Origin: Niabella sp. | GTDB lineage: Bacteria; Bacteroidota; Bacteroidia; Chitinophagales; Chitinophagaceae | Length of the DNA stretch: 64,000 nt | Direction of reading: 5' to 3' | NCBI RefSeq assembly: GCF_030150205.1 | Contig: NZ_JASLGT010000033.1 | Span: 1-64,000 of the forward strand | Part shown: positions 60,234 through 64,000 of the stretch, piece after piece | Numbering within the stretch: position 1 is the stretch's first letter | How the letters are laid out: every line of letters begins with the position of its first letter | The notes under the pieces: model-generated | The model's database searches: none | What the model saw: the letters and a program-made list of their open reading frames with translations, nothing else | Told to the model about the DNA's origin: nothing | Made by a program: the position numbers and the translations under genes

Positions 60234-63038
60234 TTAAAACAAAAGCAGCGACTGCCCCCCTACTTTTTTCTTGGCCCCGGTTGGGCGTATATTATACGTA
60301 AACGTGGCCATATAATAGTTGCCCAGTACATTGCCGCGGCTGTATTTAAGCATATTCTGTGCCAGCACCACATCGGTATTATTCATCTTCCGCAGGATAT
60401 CGTATACCCCCAGGCGTAATACACCGGCTTCATTTTTCAACATCGTAATGTTCAGTGCCGCATTCCAGCGCACAAACCGGCGAAGGGAAGGATCCACGAT
60501 AGCACTGTTCTGTATAAAAGCTACATTGTTCTCCAGGATGATGTGCTTGGGCCAGCGCAATATCTGCTCTGAGCTGATCTCATAATTTGAGACACGGTAT
60601 GATTGAAACAGGGCGGTATTGGAATTTCTTACCCGCTGCCCGCCGTAATTGACGTTATTGTTCCATTCAAATACATCGTTCCAGTTTAACCCGATACCCG
60701 CCCAGAGATTGGTATTGTTCCGGTATTGTTTGCTCAGCTCATTGTTATAACTGAAAAAGTTTTCATTGTACTCATAAAAGAACCCGATGTTGGAGTTCAT
60801 TGTAAACCGCTGTGAAAATTTATTCTGTTTATTAATGCCACCGTTTCCGGAAATACTTTTGCCACCATTAGCATTCACAGGCATAATGATCTGGGTACCG
60901 TTATCCTGTAACACGATGTTTTGGATCACATCATTTTTAATCTTCGCTGCACGGGCCCATCCCCAAACATTCAGCCCCAGCTTGGGATCATAGGTGTACA
61001 TGTTTACCTGCAAGCTATGCCGGATAGCCGGCACCAGGTTCGGGTTGCCGTTACTGATCACATACGGATTGGTATTATCAAATACCGGGATCAGGTAGCG
61101 GTAGTCCGGCAGGATCACTTCTTTCCGGTAATCGATGTTCAGCTTGCCCAACACAATTCCCAGCTCCGGCAAAAAAGTATTTAATCGCTGTACCACATCT
61201 TCCGGCATCGACACCAGCCGGTTTGTAAACCGCTGTGACTGGTAGCGCAGCCTGGGCGTAACGGTTAATTTTTTGTATTTGTATTCCAGCCCCAATGCGG
61301 TAGAAAGGTTATTGCTGGTTCGCTCGAACCGGTTGCTAAGACCATTGTTCAATATCGTAAAGCGGCCCGATCCATCGAGGCCATAGGTGTGGATGGTATT
61401 GGTCAGGTACTCGTACTCATATCTGGCATCTACCCGGGCGGAAAGATTTTTAACAATCGGTTCGCTGTAATTACCATTGATATTGGCATTAAGCGTAGGC
61501 ACTTTCTCCTGCCGTAACTGGTCAAACAGGCTGTCTTTCGGCTGTGGATATTTGTATTGAATGAACGAATGCGTGGTGGCAGCATTATCCCGCAACTGCC
61601 AGATCAGCTGGTGATTTACCGTAAAGCGGCGCCCTTTACGGGCTCGGGATAACCGGTTGTATGTAATGTAATGCCGGTAATTCCGGCTGATATTATCCCG
61701 GTCCAGGTCTACCCGGCCATCGCTCAAATTGCCCAGTACCGAATGCGTGCTTTGCACCAGCGTATAACGGTCATCGACCGTATTGCCCGTCATGTAATTG
61801 ATGCCGGCCTGGATATTGGTTATAGAATCCGGCCGCAGTTTGGCCCCCAGGCCGATGTTATGCGCATTGATCAATACTTGGGCCTTTTCATCTTCGGTTC
61901 TTTTTAAAATAGTATCTCCATTATTGTATTCGGTATACCCATCATTCTTTACATCCACTTTTACATTCCCGTAAAAATATTGCCCGAAAATGGATTGTTT
62001 ACTATTGGGCGAATGGTTGATGTTCAAACCCAGTCCGGAACTGGTGCTGATGCCCCCGTATTCTGTAATACCTCCAAAATTGATATTGTTGATCCGGATG
62101 CCGGTGCCCCCGCTGGCATTGCGCCAGATGCTGACACTGCGATTGCTGTTTACGTCGGAATTGCGTTGTATGCCACCGGTCTGCATCAGCTCGGAAAAAC
62201 TAAATCCCGGACGGTTAAGGTTATTAGTATATCCCAGCGCACTCACCTGCAAGGTATCCCTGAATACATTGGCTATGGCCCCCGCTTCATAGGTACCAGC
62301 CGTACCACCGCCCGCATAAGCCTTCCCAAACATTCCTTTTTTTACGCCTTTTTTAAACGTCAGATTGATGACCTTGCCCACATTATTGATATTATCATCA
62401 CCCCTGCGCAGCAGCTCTTCCTTATCATCCGTTACCTGCACTTTATCGATCACATTAGAGGGAAGGTTGCGTGTGGCCATTTTCGGGTCGTCACCAAAAA
62501 AAGCCTTTCCATCTACAGTAATCCGGTTGACGGGTTTCCCGTTTACGGTGATATTTCCATCCCGGTCTACCTGCACCCCCGGCAGCTTTTTCAGCAGGTC
62601 TTCCACCAGCGCATTGGGCAGGGTTTTAAACGCCGCTGCATTGAATTCAATGGTATCCTTACGCACAGCCATGGGCGGACGCTCCGCCACTACCAGTACT
62701 TCATCCAGCGAGGTACTGTCCGGAGCCATCCAAAGCGTATCCAGGTTTAGGGAACCCGAACTTAACGTAAAGTCTTTTCGCATTACCTTATACCCGGTAA
62801 AGGTTGCAATGAGCCGCAGCGGTGTATTTAATGGCAGGCCCGGAACTTTAAACGCACCATCTGTAGCAGACAACCGGTAGGTAATAATACTGGTATCTGC
62901 TGCCTTGTATACCGTAACTGTGGCCAGGTAAAGTCCTTTCCTGGTTTGTGTATCCAGCAGCGTTCCGGTGATACCGCCCTGCGCCTGCACCCATAGGGTA
63001 GCCAGCAGCAGGAAGGCGATCATTCCTGTTTTCTTCAT
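60234..63038 (-). CDS. Outer-membrane beta-barrel protein with CarboxypepD_reg domain (TonB-receptor-like)
   Basis: A 934-aa exported protein. From ATG 63038 (MKKTGMIAFLLLATLWVQAQ) it has a signal peptide, a carboxypeptidase-regulatory-like fold (GITGTLLDTQTRKGLYLATV), a plug-like region (FKTLPNALVEDLLKKLPGVQ, DRDGNITVNGKPVNRITVDG) and a long barrel ending in a terminal strand (VGGQSLLLF). This is the 'outer membrane beta-barrel family protein' type, related to TonB-dependent receptors but without a SusD partner. ATG 63044 is an alternative start. Function unknown; peptide, siderophore or glycan uptake, or envelope biogenesis, are possible. Confidence 0.88.
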   Translation of the reverse strand: MKKTGMIAFLLLATLWVQAQGGITGTLLDTQTRKGLYLATVTVYKAADTSIITYRLSATDGAFKVPGLPLNTPLRLIATFTGYKVMRKDFTLSSGSLNLDTLWMAPDSTSLDEVLVVAERPPMAVRKDTIEFNAAAFKTLPNALVEDLLKKLPGVQVDRDGNITVNGKPVNRITVDGKAFFGDDPKMATRNLPSNVIDKVQVTDDKEELLRRGDDNINNVGKVINLTFKKGVKKGMFGKAYAGGGTAGTYEAGAIANVFRDTLQVSALGYTNNLNRPGFSFSELMQTGGIQRNSDVNSNRSVSIWRNASGGTGIRINNINFGGITEYGGISTSSGLGLNINHSPNSKQSIFGQYFYGNVKVDVKNDGYTEYNNGDTILKRTEDEKAQVLINAHNIGLGAKLRPDSITNIQAGINYMTGNTVDDRYTLVQSTHSVLGNLSDGRVDLDRDNISRNYRHYITYNRLSRARKGRRFTVNHQLIWQLRDNAATTHSFIQYKYPQPKDSLFDQLRQEKVPTLNANINGNYSEPIVKNLSARVDARYEYEYLTNTIHTYGLDGSGRFTILNNGLSNRFERTSNNLSTALGLEYKYKKLTVTPRLRYQSQRFTNRLVSMPEDVVQRLNTFLPELGIVLGKLNIDYRKEVILPDYRYLIPVFDNTNPYVISNGNPNLVPAIRHSLQVNMYTYDPKLGLNVWGWARAAKIKNDVIQNIVLQDNGTQIIMPVNANGGKSISGNGGINKQNKFSQRFTMNSNIGFFYEYNENFFSYNNELSKQYRNNTNLWAGIGLNWNDVFEWNNNVNYGGQRVRNSNTALFQSYRVSNYEISSEQILRWPKHIILENNVAFIQNSAIVDPSLRRFVRWNAALNITMLKNEAGVLRLGVYDILRKMNNTDVVLAQNMLKYSRGNVLGNYYMATFTYNIRPTGAKKKVGGQSLLLF

Positions 63039-63254
63039 GAGCATTCTTTTAAGCAAGGTTATTTAAAAACACCACCTCCTGTTGATACCCTGTGACGAAA
63101 CGGCAAAACAATGGTATAAAATGAAGAAAGTGCTGTGCGAAATTATACGACATAATTCGTATTAAGAAATCGTAGGTGCTTTTTAGGAAATTGATAACAT
63201 TTGTTTTTGATCCCAGGGAGAAGGTATTGTTCCGGGAACGGTTGGTAAATGACT

Positions 63255-63728
63255 TTACTTCCGGCCTGATCCCTGCATCAATTCGTCGATCATGGAAAGG
63301 ATCCGTTTTGCCTTTACGATAGCCGTTTTAGGCGTATAGACCCAGCTGATCCATTGCTGTTGTTTTCCTTCCGACAGTTGCAGAAATTTTTCATAAGAGC
63401 CGGGTACATCCTTCATACATTCGATCAGTTCCTCCGGGATGGTTAGCGGCGTATCGTCTTTATATAAGATCAGCTTTACAAAATCGCCGGCCTCTTTTTT
63501 TATTTTTTTGCGGATCTCAGCCTTCAGCGGAAAGAACAGGCGGCCATTACCCATCGGTTGCAACCGGTAATGCTGAAACGCCATCCCATCAACACTGCCC
63601 TTTACCCTTACCCAACCAAAAGGAGCCTGTTTATCCGGGGCAATCTCGGGGATCTCCGCATAGGTCCACCCGCCTTTACCAGGAATTCTTTTTAACAGAT
63701 AGATATCGCACACCAGGGGTTTCTCCAT
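63255..63728 (-). CDS. DUF1905/YdeI (OmpD-associated) family protein
   Basis: A 157-aa cytoplasmic protein. About residues 15-95 fit DUF1905 (GWVRVKGSVDGMAFQHYRLQPMGNGRLFFPLKAEIRKKI, KEAGDFVKLILYKDD). The C-terminal part fits the YdeI/OmpD-associated motif (PEELIECMKDVPGSYEKFLQL, QQQWISWVYTPKTAIVKAKRI). The two domains usually occur together; their biochemical role is unknown, although YdeI-type proteins have been tied to antimicrobial peptide resistance. It lies alone between the barrel gene and the window-edge gene. Confidence 0.82.
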   Translation of the reverse strand: MEKPLVCDIYLLKRIPGKGGWTYAEIPEIAPDKQAPFGWVRVKGSVDGMAFQHYRLQPMGNGRLFFPLKAEIRKKIKKEAGDFVKLILYKDDTPLTIPEELIECMKDVPGSYEKFLQLSEGKQQQWISWVYTPKTAIVKAKRILSMIDELMQGSGRK

Positions 63729-63856
63729 TTCTGATATTCTTTTAACGCATTTTTAATACTGAACGGCAGCTCCTCTCTATCGGGATATTACCGTATACAA
63801 TATTACACTCATCAAATGACAACGGGCTGTCAGGAGAAAATCGCGGCGATTTGCCC

Positions 63857-64000
63857 CTAAAAGAAATAATGCCGGAGGATATAGGAAATTTCATACAGGA
63901 TAAAAAGCAGGGCCAGCACATATTGAAACCGGATATTGTTAAACCGCATGCCCAACAGGCATAGCAAAATATGCACGAGGTTGCGCACGGGATATTCCCA
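63857..64000 (-). CDS. C-terminal end of a membrane protein, cut by the window edge
   Basis: The minus-strand frame is open from the window edge to a stop at 63857-63859, giving 47 residues (WEYPVRNLVHILLCLLGMRF, then FQYVLALLFILYEISYILRH) with one or two hydrophobic helices and an aromatic end. The start and family cannot be seen. The protein is too short here to name. Confidence 0.55.
   Translation of the reverse strand, partial: WEYPVRNLVHILLCLLGMRFNNIRFQYVLALLFILYEISYILRHYFF

Noticed and set aside
1..64000. tRNA, rRNA, insertion sequence, prophage or replication origin
   Set aside because: I scanned for characteristic sequences and genes and saw none. rpmH-rnpA does not mark the origin here, as no dnaA, dnaN or DnaA-box cluster is visible.

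Overview
The window reads as chromosomal DNA of a Bacteroidota bacterium, most likely family Chitinophagaceae (genus not determined). The signs are a SusC/SusD pair, several promoters with the Bacteroidota -7 box TAnnTTTG, lipoproteins with SC-type lipoboxes, a two-domain IspG, collagen-like and beta-helix surface proteins, and a tyrosine ammonia-lyase of the Flavobacterium type. I see no rRNA, tRNA, transposase, integrase or CRISPR array. About 50 genes are supported, including two short ones: rpmH (51 aa) and a 37-aa membrane peptide.

Layout. 0-3 kb: a PQQ-type sugar dehydrogenase lipoprotein, diverging from a SCO1-type copper chaperone plus DUF420 protein. 3.3-4.4 kb: an orphan DUF1016 PD-(D/E)XK nuclease with a perfect 12-bp palindrome inside the gene. 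4.4-8.7 kb: three exported sugar-binding or beta-helix proteins, diverging from a membrane-anchored protein that may be their regulator. 8.8-11 kb: murA and murI, overlapping by ATGA. 11-16 kb: a sugar isomerase, rpmH with its own promoter and terminator, a GH95 enzyme lying between rpmH and rnpA-yidD, then acpS. 16-21.7 kb: a TPR/HTH regulator, two clusters of 11-bp-phased TGTCCG repeats, a beta-helix surface protein with an odd split C-terminus, and a collagen-like lipoprotein. 21.9-29.7 kb: a PaaK-like ligase, a 3.9-copy tandem repeat, an acidic protein, a GH20 enzyme, tyrosine ammonia-lyase and FabG (probably aryl-polyene/flexirubin related), a lipoprotein, an RDD protein, and a decayed fabG piece.

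30-40 kb: a TPM-domain protein, then a tight minus-strand operon susC-susD-hypothetical-metallophosphoesterase-phosphodiesterase that ends in a strong terminator. It looks like a phosphoester-scavenging version of a Sus locus, with a divergent TetR-type gene. 41-45.5 kb: an operon of four cysteine-cluster proteins (one DUF1360) with no recognised function; this is the best candidate for an undescribed system. 45.8-51.4 kb: a CopA-like P-type ATPase, recQ and a SMI1/KNR4 protein. 51.4-57.8 kb: a lysoplasmalogenase-like protein, a GH109-type oxidoreductase, and a complete De Ley-Doudoroff D-galactonate operon (aldolase, dehydratase, transporter, kinase). 58-64 kb: ispG, a large outer-membrane beta-barrel protein, a DUF1905/YdeI protein, and the tail of a membrane protein cut by the window edge.

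Several families of short dispersed palindromic repeats run through the intergenic DNA, and some sit inside essential genes (the N-terminus of murI and an internal linker of ispG). Family assignments rest on motif recognition from memory. No database search or structure prediction was run.
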